Shown here piece after piece: positions 24,716-34,431 of a stretch of 64,000 bases of DNA (position 1 is its first letter; each line of letters opens with the position of its first letter). The position numbers were made by a program, and so were the translations under genes. Under the pieces are notes generated by a model that was given only the letters and a program-made list of their open reading frames with translations, searched no databases and was not told the origin of the DNA. Origin of the DNA: Methylomonas subterranea (GTDB lineage Bacteria > Pseudomonadota > Gammaproteobacteria > Methylococcales > Methylomonadaceae); NCBI RefSeq assembly GCF_024505185.1, contig NZ_JANIBJ010000001.1, forward strand, positions 124,001 through 188,000. The letters are read 5' to 3'.

Positions 24716-25222
24716 ATGCCGACCCTTCGTTCTAAATGCCTGCTTTTGGTCATTGCTGTCTTATTGATGCCGGCTTGCGCCATGCAAAAAACATCGGATG
24801 CTTTCGTGCCGAATAATGCCGGCGACGCCGAAAACCAAGCGCAAGCAATCACTGGCGTGGTCTGGATGTTGAAACGGTTCGACGCTGAGTCCGAACCGGA
24901 TAGTTTTGTGATTGATGATCCCGCTCGTTATACCTTGGCATTAATGCCGAATGATCGTTACAGGGTGACAGCAGATTGTAATCGTATGCAGGGCGGTTAT
25001 TCCGTGGATGGAGATCGCATCAAGCTGGCATCGGGCGCGGCTACCTTGGCCGAATGCGGCCCGTCGTCGCGCTATGCTGATTATTTGCGTCTGCTGGCCG
25101 AAGTCGTGCGATTCGAAGTCATCAATCGGGGCCAACTCAATTTGTTCGCCGACAGCGGCGTGTTGGTGTTTGATAACCAAGCTTTGGAAACAGATCAGCG
25201 GGCACAAAGTTGGGAAAAATGA
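24716..25222 (+). CDS. META-domain lipoprotein
   Basis: The 168-aa protein has a signal sequence with a lipobox-like MPAC (Cys about residue 20) and a META domain (residues about 45-150). The strand TGVVWMLKRF and the ADCNRMQGGYSVDGDRI segment are typical of the HslJ/META family. Members are envelope proteins connected with stress or antibiotic tolerance in other bacteria; no specific role can be read here. It precedes the DUF4105 gene by 40 bp. Confidence 0.8.
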   Translation: MPTLRSKCLLLVIAVLLMPACAMQKTSDAFVPNNAGDAENQAQAITGVVWMLKRFDAESEPDSFVIDDPARYTLALMPNDRYRVTADCNRMQGGYSVDGDRIKLASGAATLAECGPSSRYADYLRLLAEVVRFEVINRGQLNLFADSGVLVFDNQALETDQRAQSWEK

Positions 25223-25262
25223 TGGCTGTGTCCTGTCATCACGCGATAGCGCTTGGTAACTG

Positions 25263-26267
25263 ATGCAAACGCTTAAATATGCCTTGCTGGGCTTCATCAT
25301 CCTGGTAGTCGGCTTATGGGGTAGTTTGGCGCTTTATTTTGGCGATTCGGGTAGCGGAACCAGTCAGCAGGTTTTAGGCTGGCTGTTTGGGTTCTGCGCG
25401 CTGTTGACGCTGTTGGGTTTGTGGCTGCCGGGATGGCGCGGGCCATTGCTTATTGGCTACTTCGCGATATTTTTTGCCGTGCTGGGGTGGTGGTTTGATA
25501 TCAGTCCCAGCAATGGCAGACAATGGCAAGCCGACGCCGAAAAGCTGGCTTTTGCCACCTTGGATGGCGATCGGATTACCGTGTACAACATCCGCAATTT
25601 CGCTTATAAATCCGAATTCGATTACCGGCCGGCTTATTACGATAAGACTTTCGAATTGAATAAACTGGAAGGGATCGATCTGTTTTCCATCTATTGGATG
25701 GGGCCGGCGATTGCGCATACCATCATCAGCTTTCATTTCGGAGGCGCTGATTATCTAGCGATGTCCATCGAGGCGCGCAAGGAACTTAACGAAGGTTATT
25801 CGACGATCAAGGGTTTTTTTCGTCAGTATGAACTGATTTATTTTGTGGCTGACGAGCGGGATGTAATTCGCTTGCGTGCCAATTACCGCAAAAATCCCGA
25901 GGAACAGGTTTATCTGTACCGCTTGCAAGGTTCCAAGGATCAGGCCAGACGGCTTTTTCTGGAGTATGTCAGGCAAATCAATCGGCTCAATCGGCAGCCG
26001 GCTTTTTACAATACCCTGCTGGATAATTGCACTACGGCTATCTGGTTTCGTACCTTGGTCAATCCGGAACACTTGGCCTTTTCCTGGAAAGTTCTGCTCA
26101 GCGGCTATCTGCCGGACTATCTGTATGAAACAGGCCGTCTGGACACTCGCATGCCTTTTCCGCTGTTGCGGGAGCGAGCTTTGATCAATGACCTTGCCCG
26201 GGCCGCCGATCAGTCAGCCGATTTTTCGGTACGCATTCGCGCCCGACTGGAGCCGCTACAGCAATAG
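25263..26267 (+). CDS. DUF4105 membrane protein
   Basis: The 334-aa protein has three N-terminal membrane helices (about residues 5-25, 38-58 and 62-80). The DUF4105 domain covers about residues 105-280, with YNIRNFAYKSEFDY at its start and YNTLLDNCTTAIW containing the conserved Asn-Cys pair near residue 257. DUF4105 has a papain-like fold by family knowledge, and the Cys could be a catalytic residue. Activity is unproven. It is the last member of the codirectional array. Confidence 0.8.
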   Translation: MQTLKYALLGFIILVVGLWGSLALYFGDSGSGTSQQVLGWLFGFCALLTLLGLWLPGWRGPLLIGYFAIFFAVLGWWFDISPSNGRQWQADAEKLAFATLDGDRITVYNIRNFAYKSEFDYRPAYYDKTFELNKLEGIDLFSIYWMGPAIAHTIISFHFGGADYLAMSIEARKELNEGYSTIKGFFRQYELIYFVADERDVIRLRANYRKNPEEQVYLYRLQGSKDQARRLFLEYVRQINRLNRQPAFYNTLLDNCTTAIWFRTLVNPEHLAFSWKVLLSGYLPDYLYETGRLDTRMPFPLLRERALINDLARAADQSADFSVRIRARLEPLQQ

Positions 26268-26556
26268 ATGACAGGGCTCCCGCATCACGCGAGCCTTTCG
26301 TTTTCGATTCGGCTTCTCCGGTTTCCGGGCCGTGGAGAAATCGCCTGTTTCGCATGTTTGGCTGGAAATGTTGTGGTCTGGAGCTGACGGCCTGATTTGG
26401 AGTGGTTTACAAGGAATCCATGCGTTGCGGTAGTCCGAAAAATTCAGCAAGTCAGTGGAAAGTCAGGAAGTTGGTGAAGGAAAAAAGTCGCGCGGATATT
26501 ACGGTTCGACAAGGCGATTTTGAGCCTTTAAACTCCCTCACAAATACGGAGGGAAA
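26268..26556. other. 289-bp intergenic region, no gene seen
   Basis: The stretch between the DUF4105 gene and the c-di-GMP gene carries only a short open frame at 26402-26584 without a ribosome binding site. I saw no riboswitch-like core and no convincing promoter. The strong GGAGGG ribosome binding site of the next gene lies at 26548-26553. Confidence 0.4.
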
Positions 26557-29376
26557 ATGGCCGCTTGGTTGGAAGCTTTACTGAATAGTTCGAAAAACTT
26601 CATGCCTCACGGCGCCTGTTATTTATGGCAGCCATCGGTGTTATGGTTGCATGTCATCAGCGATACGCTGATCGTCTTGTCTTATTACTCCATTCCGTTC
26701 GCCCTGGCGTACTTTGCCTACAAGCGCACGGACCTGATCTACCGCTGGATGTTTGTGTTGTTCGGAGCGTTTATTTTGCTTTGCGGCACCACGCATTTGC
26801 TGAGCATTTGGACGATCTGGCATCCCGATTATTGGCTTGAAGGTTGGGTCAAGCTGTTGACAGCCATGGTTTCGGTTGCTGCGGCCGTTCTGGCCTGGCC
26901 CTTGATACCCAAACTCCTAAAGTTGCCTAGTCCGTTCGCGTTAAAAGCCAGCGAAAGTTATATGCGGGCCATTTTCGATGCCACGCCGGATGCCATGTTG
27001 ATAACGAATCAGGGCGGCATCATCACCATGGTGAATCATCAGTGCGAATCCTTGTTGGGGTATCGGGCGGAAGAGTTGATAGGTCGTTCCATCGAAATTC
27101 TGGTCCCGGAGTCGTTGAGGATAAAGCATGTCGGATTGCGGGAAGCGTTTGCCGCTAATCCCTCGGTAAAATCCATGGGCGCGGGACGGGTGGTAAAGGC
27201 ACAAAAAAAGGATGGCACGGTATTCGATGTCGAAATCAGCCTGAGCCCCATAAGGACAGGCAAGGGTTTGTTTTTCGCCAGCGCGATGCGCGACATCACG
27301 CAGCGCAAGATCATGGAAGACGTGCTGCGAGCCAGCGAAGAGCGATTTAGGCGGATGTCGGATGCCTCGCCGGCCATGATATGGATTACCGATGTAAACG
27401 GTAAGCCCAGCTTCGTCAATCAAACCTGGCTGGATTTTGTCGGCATTGCATTTGATCAAGCCATCAGTTATGAAAACTGGATTCAGTTCATTCATCCGGA
27501 CGACAGGGACAGCGTGTTTGCCGAATACTACAAAAACGTGTTCGATCAAAAACCCATAGTCACCGAATACCGCATGCGGCGCGCCCGAGGCGACTGGCGC
27601 TGGATACTCGATCATGGCGTGCCCATCCATGATGAAAATGGCGCGTTTGCCGGCTACATCGGCTCGGCCTTCGATATCACCGAGCGGAAGCAGGCGGAAG
27701 CCGAATTCCGTATTGCCGCCACTGCCTTCGAGTCGCAGGAAGCCATGGTGATTACCGATGTCAATGCGGTGATTTTGCGCGTCAATAAAACCTTTACCGA
27801 ATCCACCGGCTACTCCGCCGAAGAGGCGGTGGGGCAAAACATCAGCATATTGAAGTCCGGTCGCCACGAGCGGGATTTTTACGCCGACATGTGGCACAGT
27901 TTGACTACCACCGGTACTTGGCAAGGCGAAATTTGGGACAAGCGTAAAAACGGCCAAATTTATCCCAAGTGGCTGACCATTACGGCGGTCAAGGACGAGA
28001 CAGGCGCGGTTACGCATTACGTGGGTACCCACATCGATATCAGCGACCGCAAGGCCGCCGAGGATGAAATCAAAAATCTGGCCTTCTACGACCCGCTGAC
28101 GCAACTGCCGAACCGGCGCCTGTTGCTGGACCGCTTGCAGCAGGCCTTGGCGGCTCATGCCCGTAAACAGCAGTTCGGCGCCTTGTTGTTTTTGGACCTG
28201 GATAACTTTAAAAACCTGAACGATAGCCTGGGACACGAGAAAGGCGATCAGTTGCTGCAACAGGTCGCCAGTCGCTTGAGCTCTTGTGTGCGCGAATACG
28301 ATACCGTGGCCAGACTGGGTGGGGACGAGTTTGTGGTCATGCTGAAGGAGTTGGGCGGCAAGAGCGCCGAGGCCGCCATTCAGGCCGAAATCATCGGCGA
28401 CAAGATTCTGCAAAGCCTTAATCAGGTGTACTTATTCGAAGGTTACGAGCATCGCAGCACCGCCAGCATAGGGGTGACCTTGTTCAACGATCAATCGCTC
28501 GGTATCGACGAACTGCTGAAGCAGGCCGACATTGCCATGTACCAGGCCAAGGCCGCGGGCAGAAACAATATGCGCTTTTTCGACCCGGCCATGCAAGCGT
28601 CCATTGTGGCGCGCGCGGCGCTGGAGCAGGCTCTGCGCGAGGCGCTGGAATCCCGCCAATTCAAGGTGTTCTATCAGCCGCAAGTCGATGCCGGCGGCCG
28701 TATTCACGGGGCCGAGGCCTTGCTACGTTGGGAACACGGCAAACATGGCATGGTGGCTCCCGCCAGCTTTATACCCTTGGCCGAGGAAACCGGCCTGATT
28801 TTGCCGATAGGACTCTATGTGTTGGAAAGCACCTGCCAACAATTGGTGAAATGGTCCGGACAGCCGGGCATGGAGCATTTGACGATAGCCGTCAACGTCA
28901 GTATCCGCCAATTCAGGCAGGAAGACTTTGCCCGTCAGGTGCTGGCGGTGTTGGCCGAAACCGGGGCGAATCCGGCCCGGCTAAAACTGGAGTTGACCGA
29001 AAGTATTCTGGCCTTGGATTTACAGGACATCAAAGCCAAGATGACTAGCTTGAAGAGCCGGGGCGTGCGGTTTTCACTGGATGATTTCGGTACCGGCTAT
29101 TCTTCGCTGGCGTATTTGAAACAGTTACCGCTGGATCAATTGAAAATCGATCAAGGTTTCGTCAGCGACATCCTGGTCGATGCCAATGATGAAGCCATCG
29201 CGAAAATGATCATAGCCTTGGCCGCCAGCATGGGGCTGGAGGTTATCGCGGAAGGGGTGGAAACCGTCATGCAGGAACAAAAGTTACTGCATCTGGGCTG
29301 CCGTAACTATCAGGGTTACTTGTACGGTAAACCGCTGCCGGTCGATCAATTTGAAGCCTTGATCAGGCGCCGTTGA
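26557..29376 (+). CDS. ethylene-receptor-type sensor with PAS x3, GGDEF and EAL
   Basis: The 939-aa protein begins with a three-helix membrane domain (residues about 27-120) that aligns without gaps to the ETR1 ethylene-binding domain at an offset of 11. Asp36, Tyr43, Ile46, Pro47, Ile73, Cys76 and His80 correspond to ETR1 D25, Y32, I35, P36, I62, C65 and H69, where Cys and His bind Cu(I). Three PAS domains follow (about 132-255, 260-385 and 388-505). The GGDEF domain (about 510-675) has an intact GGDEF and an RxxD inhibitory site five residues earlier. The EAL domain (about 690-935) has EALLRW and DDFGTGYSS. It should make or degrade c-di-GMP in response to a ligand. It stands alone, 227 bp before nifH. 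Confidence 0.9.
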   Translation: MAAWLEALLNSSKNFMPHGACYLWQPSVLWLHVISDTLIVLSYYSIPFALAYFAYKRTDLIYRWMFVLFGAFILLCGTTHLLSIWTIWHPDYWLEGWVKLLTAMVSVAAAVLAWPLIPKLLKLPSPFALKASESYMRAIFDATPDAMLITNQGGIITMVNHQCESLLGYRAEELIGRSIEILVPESLRIKHVGLREAFAANPSVKSMGAGRVVKAQKKDGTVFDVEISLSPIRTGKGLFFASAMRDITQRKIMEDVLRASEERFRRMSDASPAMIWITDVNGKPSFVNQTWLDFVGIAFDQAISYENWIQFIHPDDRDSVFAEYYKNVFDQKPIVTEYRMRRARGDWRWILDHGVPIHDENGAFAGYIGSAFDITERKQAEAEFRIAATAFESQEAMVITDVNAVILRVNKTFTESTGYSAEEAVGQNISILKSGRHERDFYADMWHSLTTTGTWQGEIWDKRKNGQIYPKWLTITAVKDETGAVTHYVGTHIDISDRKAAEDEIKNLAFYDPLTQLPNRRLLLDRLQQALAAHARKQQFGALLFLDLDNFKNLNDSLGHEKGDQLLQQVASRLSSCVREYDTVARLGGDEFVVMLKELGGKSAEAAIQAEIIGDKILQSLNQVYLFEGYEHRSTASIGVTLFNDQSLGIDELLKQADIAMYQAKAAGRNNMRFFDPAMQASIVARAALEQALREALESRQFKVFYQPQVDAGGRIHGAEALLRWEHGKHGMVAPASFIPLAEETGLILPIGLYVLESTCQQLVKWSGQPGMEHLTIAVNVSIRQFRQEDFARQVLAVLAETGANPARLKLELTESILALDLQDIKAKMTSLKSRGVRFSLDDFGTGYSSLAYLKQLPLDQLKIDQGFVSDILVDANDEAIAKMIIALAASMGLEVIAEGVETVMQEQKLLHLGCRNYQGYLYGKPLPVDQFEALIRRR

Positions 29377-29429
29377 ATCCGCGAGAGTTTGACACCGCCG
29401 ACATAAATCCGGCAAAACCATATTTTTTC

Positions 29430-29445
29430 TGTTGGTTACATAACA
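29430..29445 (+). promoter_or_regulatory. NifA upstream activating site
   Basis: TGTTGGTTACATAACA matches TGT-N10-ACA exactly and lies about 112 bp upstream of the sigma-54 promoter, a usual distance for NifA. A second, imperfect copy at 29459-29474 repeats TGTTGGTTA and ends in ACT instead of ACA. Confidence 0.8.
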
Positions 29446-29537
29446 TCAACAAACAAATTGTTGGTTATGTCACTAGGCCGGGATGAGGGTTTTCTCTATA
29501 TTTTTCTAATAAAATCAATACATTAATATTGTTTTAA

Positions 29538-30488
<951 letters not shown>

Positions 30489-30500
30489 TACCAAGTACCC

Positions 30501-30530
30501 AGGTTGGGTTGGGCTAAGCCAATCCAACCT
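30501..30530 (+). other. stable hairpin between nifH and nifD
   Basis: The 12-nt arm at 30501-30512 (AGGTTGGGTTGG) pairs with 30519-30530 (CCAATCCAACCT), with one G-U pair and a 6-nt loop. It begins 12 bp after the nifH stop. No T-run follows. In other diazotrophs hairpins at this place raise nifH mRNA relative to nifDK by stabilising the processed 3' end; the same is inferred here. Confidence 0.75.
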
Positions 30531-30592
30531 GCTCTATAGTTCCTAATCGAGGTCTGTTGGGAGATTACCCACGGCCGCTGGAGGATAACATC

Positions 30593-32071
30593 ATGGCTGC
30601 CATGACAAGAGAAGAGACTGAAGCGCTGATCCAAGAAGTGCTGGAAGTCTATCCCGAAAAAGCGAAAAAAGATCGCGCCAAACATTTGGCCGTTAACGAT
30701 CATAGTCTGGAAAAGGCTAACAAATGTATCACTTCAAACCGTAAATCCCTGCCGGGCGTCATGACCATTCGTGGCTGCGCTTACGCCGGTTCCAAGGGTG
30801 TGGTTTGGGGTCCCATCAAGGACATGATCCATATTTCTCACGGTCCCGTCGGCTGCGGACAGTATTCCCGCGCCGGCCGCCGTAACTATTACGTGGGCAC
30901 TACCGGTGTCAACACTTTCGGTACCATGAACTTTACTTCGGACTTCACCGAGAAAGACATCGTATTCGGCGGCGATAAAAAACTGGCCAAGTGCATCGAC
31001 GAAATCGAAACTTTGTTCCCGCTGAACAAAGGTATCTCGATTCAATCCGAGTGCCCAATCGGTCTGATCGGCGACGACATCGAAGCGGTTTCAAAAGTCA
31101 AAAACAAGGAATACGGTAAAACCATCGTGCCCGTACGTTGCGAAGGCTTCCGCGGCGTATCCCAATCCTTGGGCCACCATATCGCCAACGACGCGATTCG
31201 CGACTGGGTATTGGAAAAACGCGACGGTGACGACAGCTTCCCCACCACGCCTTATGACGTTGCCGTAATCGGCGACTACAACATCGGCGGCGATGCCTGG
31301 GCATCCAGAACTTTGTTGGAAGAAATGGGTCTGCGCGTTGTGGCTCAATGGTCCGGCGACGGCACCATTGCCGAGATCGAAAAAACCCCGAAAGTGAAGC
31401 TGAACCTGATTCACTGCTACCGGTCGATGAACTACATCGCGCGGCATATGGAAGAAAAATATTCCATCCCCTGGATCGAATACAACTTCTTCGGCCCGAC
31501 CAAAATCGCCGAAAGCTTGCGCAGAATCGCCGAGCATTTCGACGACACCATCAAGGAAGGCGCGGAACGTGTAATCGCCCGTTACAAAGCCGAATACGAC
31601 GCGGTCATTGCCAAATACCGTCCACGTCTGGAAGGCAAAAAAGTCATGTTGTACATCGGCGGCTTGCGTCCGCGCCACGTCATCGGTGCCTACGAAGACT
31701 TGGGCATGGAAGTGGTCGGTACCGGTTACGAATTCGCGCATAACGACGATTACGACCGCACCATCAAGGAAATGGGCAATGCCACCTTGTTGTACGACGA
31801 CGTCACCGGCTACGAATTCGAAGAGTTCGTCAAGAAAGTCCAACCCGACTTGGTCGGTTCCGGCATCAAGGAAAAATACATTTTCCAAAAAATGGGCGTG
31901 CCTTTCCGCCAAATGCACTCCTGGGATTACTCCGGTCCTTATCACGGTTACGACGGTTTTGCCATCTTCGCCCGCGACATGGACATGACCATCAACAATC
32001 CTTGCTGGAAAAGCTTTAAGGCGCCTTGGAAAACCGAGGCCGCCAGCGAACCGGTTAAGGCGGTCGCGTAA
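30593..32071 (+). CDS. nifD: nitrogenase MoFe protein alpha chain NifD
   Basis: The 492-aa protein has P-cluster cysteines at 62 (RGCAYAG) and 88 (GPVGCGQYS), in the same numbering as Azotobacter NifD. The FeMo-cofactor ligands are visible as the Cys in [11 protein letters not shown] and the His in [15 protein letters not shown]. It forms an alpha2-beta2 tetramer with NifK and reduces N2. The absence of the long insertions of Vnf and Anf types, and the presence of nifK without a delta subunit, indicate the molybdenum enzyme. Start ATG 30593 follows GGAGG. Confidence 0.98.
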   Translation: MAAMTREETEALIQEVLEVYPEKAKKDRAKHLAVNDHSLEKANKCITSNRKSLPGVMTIRGCAYAGSKGVVWGPIKDMIHISHGPVGCGQYSRAGRRNYYVGTTGVNTFGTMNFTSDFTEKDIVFGGDKKLAKCIDEIETLFPLNKGISIQSECPIGLIGDDIEAVSKVKNKEYGKTIVPVRCEGFRGVSQSLGHHIANDAIRDWVLEKRDGDDSFPTTPYDVAVIGDYNIGGDAWASRTLLEEMGLRVVAQWSGDGTIAEIEKTPKVKLNLIHCYRSMNYIARHMEEKYSIPWIEYNFFGPTKIAESLRRIAEHFDDTIKEGAERVIARYKAEYDAVIAKYRPRLEGKKVMLYIGGLRPRHVIGAYEDLGMEVVGTGYEFAHNDDYDRTIKEMGNATLLYDDVTGYEFEEFVKKVQPDLVGSGIKEKYIFQKMGVPFRQMHSWDYSGPYHGYDGFAIFARDMDMTINNPCWKSFKAPWKTEAASEPVKAVA

Positions 32072-32252
32072 CGCTTCGGCGTTCCTTATGCCAGAGGCCT
32101 CGTCGGACGCGCATCGCGCATCCGTTCGGGGTCGGACGAAGGGTGCGTGTTACGTGCCCTACCTTTCGAAGGTCGTGCTTCCCTTGAAAAGGCGGCACGG
32201 CAAAATCCAATCAACGCTGGTCCACGGATTAGTGGCGCGTTAGGAGATTATC
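32070..32252. other. nifD-nifK spacer with UUCG hairpin
   Basis: The 181-bp spacer is long for a nifDK pair. AACGC (32070-32074) pairs with GCGTT (32079-32083) around a TTCG tetraloop, overlapping the nifD stop codon. A GC-rich near-palindrome (GGACGCGC / GCGCATCC) follows near 32103. I saw no sigma-54 element here, so nifK is probably expressed by read-through. Confidence 0.5.
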
Positions 32253-33824
32253 ATGAGCCAAGAAGTCGAAAACATTCAACCCAGTTATCCTTTGTTCAGA
32301 ACCGACGAATATAAGGAAAATCTTGCCAATAAACGCGCGATGTACGAAGAACGTCATCCGCAGGATCAGATTGACGAAGTTTTTCAATGGACGACCACGC
32401 AGGAATACCAAGAACTGAACTTCCAGCGGGAAGCCATTACCGTCAATCCCGCCAAGGCCTGCCAACCCCTGGGTGCTGTTTTATGCGCGCTGGGCTTCGA
32501 AAAAACCATGCCTTACGTGCACGGTTCGCAAGGTTGCGTGGCTTACTTCCGTACCTACTTCAACCGTCATTTCAAAGAGCCCATCTCTTGCGTTTCGGAC
32601 TCCATGACGGAAGACGCGGCGGTATTCGGCGGTCAGAAAAACATGTTCGCCGGCCTGGAAAACGCCAAAGCCTTGTACAAACCCACCATGATTGCGGTAT
32701 CGACCACCTGTATGGCGGAAGTTATCGGTGACGACTTGAACGCGTTCATCAACAACGCCAAGAAAGAAGGTCATATCGATCAGGACTATCCTGTTCCATT
32801 CGCCCATACCCCTAGCTTCGTCGGTAGCCATACCACCGGTTGGGATAACATGTTCGAAGGTATTGCGCGCTACTTCACCTTGAACTACATGGAAGGCAAG
32901 GAAGTCGGTTCCAACGGCAAAATCAACTTTGTGCCGGGTTTCGAAACCTACCTGGGTAATTTCCGCGTCATCCACAGAATGATGAAGGAAATGGGCGTCG
33001 ATTACACGCTGTTGAGCGACCCCACCGAAGTGCTGGATACTCCAGCGGACGGTCACTTCAACATGTATGCCGGCGGCACCACCATCGACGAAGTCAAGGA
33101 TGCGCCGAATGCCATTACCACGGTGTTGTTGCAACCTTGGCAATTGGAAAAAACCAAAAAATTCGTCGAAGCCACCTGGAAACAGGATGTGCCTAAACTG
33201 AATATCCCGATGGGTCTGGAATGGACCGACCAACTGTTGATGAAAATCTCGGAACTGACCGGCAAACCGATTCCAAAATCACTGGAAGTGGAACGCGGCC
33301 GGCTGGTTGACATGATGACCGACTCGCACGCCTGGCTGCACGGTAAAAAATTCGCCTTGTACGGCGATGCCGACTTCGCCTTGGGCATGACCAAATTCCT
33401 GCTGGAAATGGGGGCCGAAGTCACCGATGTATTAGTCAACCACGCCAACAAACGTTGGAAAAAAGCTTGCGAAGAAGTTTTGAAAGCCTCGCCCTACGGT
33501 CAAAGCGCTACCGTGCATATCGGCAAGGACTTGTGGCATTTCCGGTCATTGATGTTTACCAATAAACCCGATTTCATGATCGGTAATTCCTACGGTAAAT
33601 TTATCCAACGCGATACCGTGTACAAAGGCGACGAGTTCGAAGTGCCGCTGATTCGTATTGGTTTCCCCATCTTCGATCGCCACCATCTGCATCGGATGAC
33701 GACCCTGGGTTACGAAGGCGCCATGTATATGCTGACGACTCTGGTCAACGCATTGCTGGAGCAACTTGATAAGGAAACCAGAGGCATGGGAACCACCGAC
33801 TACAACTACGATTTGATTCGTTAA
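32253..33824 (+). CDS. nifK: nitrogenase MoFe protein beta chain NifK
   Basis: The 523-aa protein has P-cluster cysteines at 70 (NPAKACQPLG) and 95 (GSQGCVAYF), identical in numbering to Azotobacter NifK, and a third in STTCMAEVIGDD. Full length. It pairs with NifD to form the MoFe protein. A TAGGAG ribosome binding site precedes ATG 32253. The spacer to nifT contains a REP-like hairpin. Confidence 0.98.
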   Translation: MSQEVENIQPSYPLFRTDEYKENLANKRAMYEERHPQDQIDEVFQWTTTQEYQELNFQREAITVNPAKACQPLGAVLCALGFEKTMPYVHGSQGCVAYFRTYFNRHFKEPISCVSDSMTEDAAVFGGQKNMFAGLENAKALYKPTMIAVSTTCMAEVIGDDLNAFINNAKKEGHIDQDYPVPFAHTPSFVGSHTTGWDNMFEGIARYFTLNYMEGKEVGSNGKINFVPGFETYLGNFRVIHRMMKEMGVDYTLLSDPTEVLDTPADGHFNMYAGGTTIDEVKDAPNAITTVLLQPWQLEKTKKFVEATWKQDVPKLNIPMGLEWTDQLLMKISELTGKPIPKSLEVERGRLVDMMTDSHAWLHGKKFALYGDADFALGMTKFLLEMGAEVTDVLVNHANKRWKKACEEVLKASPYGQSATVHIGKDLWHFRSLMFTNKPDFMIGNSYGKFIQRDTVYKGDEFEVPLIRIGFPIFDRHHLHRMTTLGYEGAMYMLTTLVNALLEQLDKETRGMGTTDYNYDLIR

Positions 33825-33875
33825 GGTCGGCTGGATTAGCGCGAATAGCGCAGTCCGATATTCAAAAGCCAACGA

Positions 33876-33904
33876 GTCGGGTTACGGCTAACGCCTAACC
33901 CGAC
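33876..33904. repeat. palindromic repeat between nifK and nifT
   Basis: GTCGGGTTA at 33876-33884 pairs with TAACCCGAC at 33896-33904 around an 11-nt loop. It is preceded by a GATTAGCGCGAATAGCGCA stretch. This combination is common as a dispersed repeat in proteobacterial intergenic regions. It could act as an mRNA stability element within the operon. Confidence 0.6.
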
Positions 33905-33930
33905 CTACGCTATTTTATTTGGAGAATCCC

Positions 33931-34152
33931 ATGCCCAGCGTCATGCTCAGAAAACGCGAAGACGGCAAATTATTGTTCTACGTTGCCAAGAAAGACCTGG
34001 AAGAAACCATCGAGTCCCTGGAGTTTGATAGTCCGGAAAAATGGGGCGGTGAAGTAGTATTGGGCGACGGTTCCAAGTATTATTTCGAACCCATGGAACC
34101 CGCGCCAAAAATCCCCACCACTTTGCAAGCGAAACGTTTATCCGAGGAGTAA
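33931..34152 (+). CDS. nifT: NifT
   Basis: The 73-aa protein matches NifT/FixU: it opens with MPSVMLRK, has the LLFYVAKKDLEE segment and the GGEVVLGDGSKYYFEP strand. NifT is dispensable in studied diazotrophs and has been linked to nitrogenase maturation without a defined activity. ATG 33931 is chosen because GGAGA lies at 33921-33925; the longer frame begins with a poor TTG at 33919. The ferredoxin gene follows 3 bp later. Confidence 0.9.
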   Translation: MPSVMLRKREDGKLLFYVAKKDLEETIESLEFDSPEKWGGEVVLGDGSKYYFEPMEPAPKIPTTLQAKRLSEE

Positions 34153-34155
34153 GCC

Positions 34156-34356
34156 ATGGCCTTATATATCGCTGCCGAAGAATGTATTTCCTGCGGTGAT
34201 TGTAAACCCGTTTGCCCCACCGACTCCATCAAGGAGGGCGCGGTGGTTTTTGAAATCAGCAAGAAAACCTGCACCGAATGCAACGGCGATTACGACGAAC
34301 CGCAATGCGTGAAAGTCTGTCCCATCGATAACTGCATATTACCGTTGGTTGCCTGA
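34156..34356 (+). CDS. 2[4Fe-4S] ferredoxin
   Basis: The 66-aa protein has two cluster motifs: CISCGDCKPVCP at residues 10-21, and CTECNGDYDEPQCVKVCP near the C-terminus. The second has the longer spacing typical of the nif-associated FdxN-type ferredoxins. It is a likely electron donor in nitrogen fixation. It sits directly after nifT in the operon. Confidence 0.9.
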   Translation: MALYIAAEECISCGDCKPVCPTDSIKEGAVVFEISKKTCTECNGDYDEPQCVKVCPIDNCILPLVA

Positions 34357-34367
34357 TTAACGGCGGC

Positions 34368-34394
34368 GCGAAACAGGTCTGTCGCCTGTTTCGC
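34368..34394 (+). terminator. perfect hairpin after the ferredoxin gene
   Basis: GCGAAACAGG at 34368-34377 pairs perfectly with CCTGTTTCGC at 34385-34394 around a 7-nt loop, 11 bp after the ferredoxin stop. There is no T-run, so it may reduce read-through or protect the upstream mRNA rather than terminate fully. Confidence 0.5.
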
Positions 34395-34431
34395 CCAAAA
34401 CTACCCCCCTCAGTCTTAAGGAAGCATCGTC

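Noticed and set aside
26941-28413. 490-aa open frame on the minus strand
   Set aside because: It lies entirely within the PAS/GGDEF coding region, has no recognisable domain or start signal, and is explained by codon bias of the plus-strand gene.
31091-31945. 284-aa minus-strand frame opposite nifD
   Set aside because: nifD is certain on the other strand, and the frame has no protein-like features.
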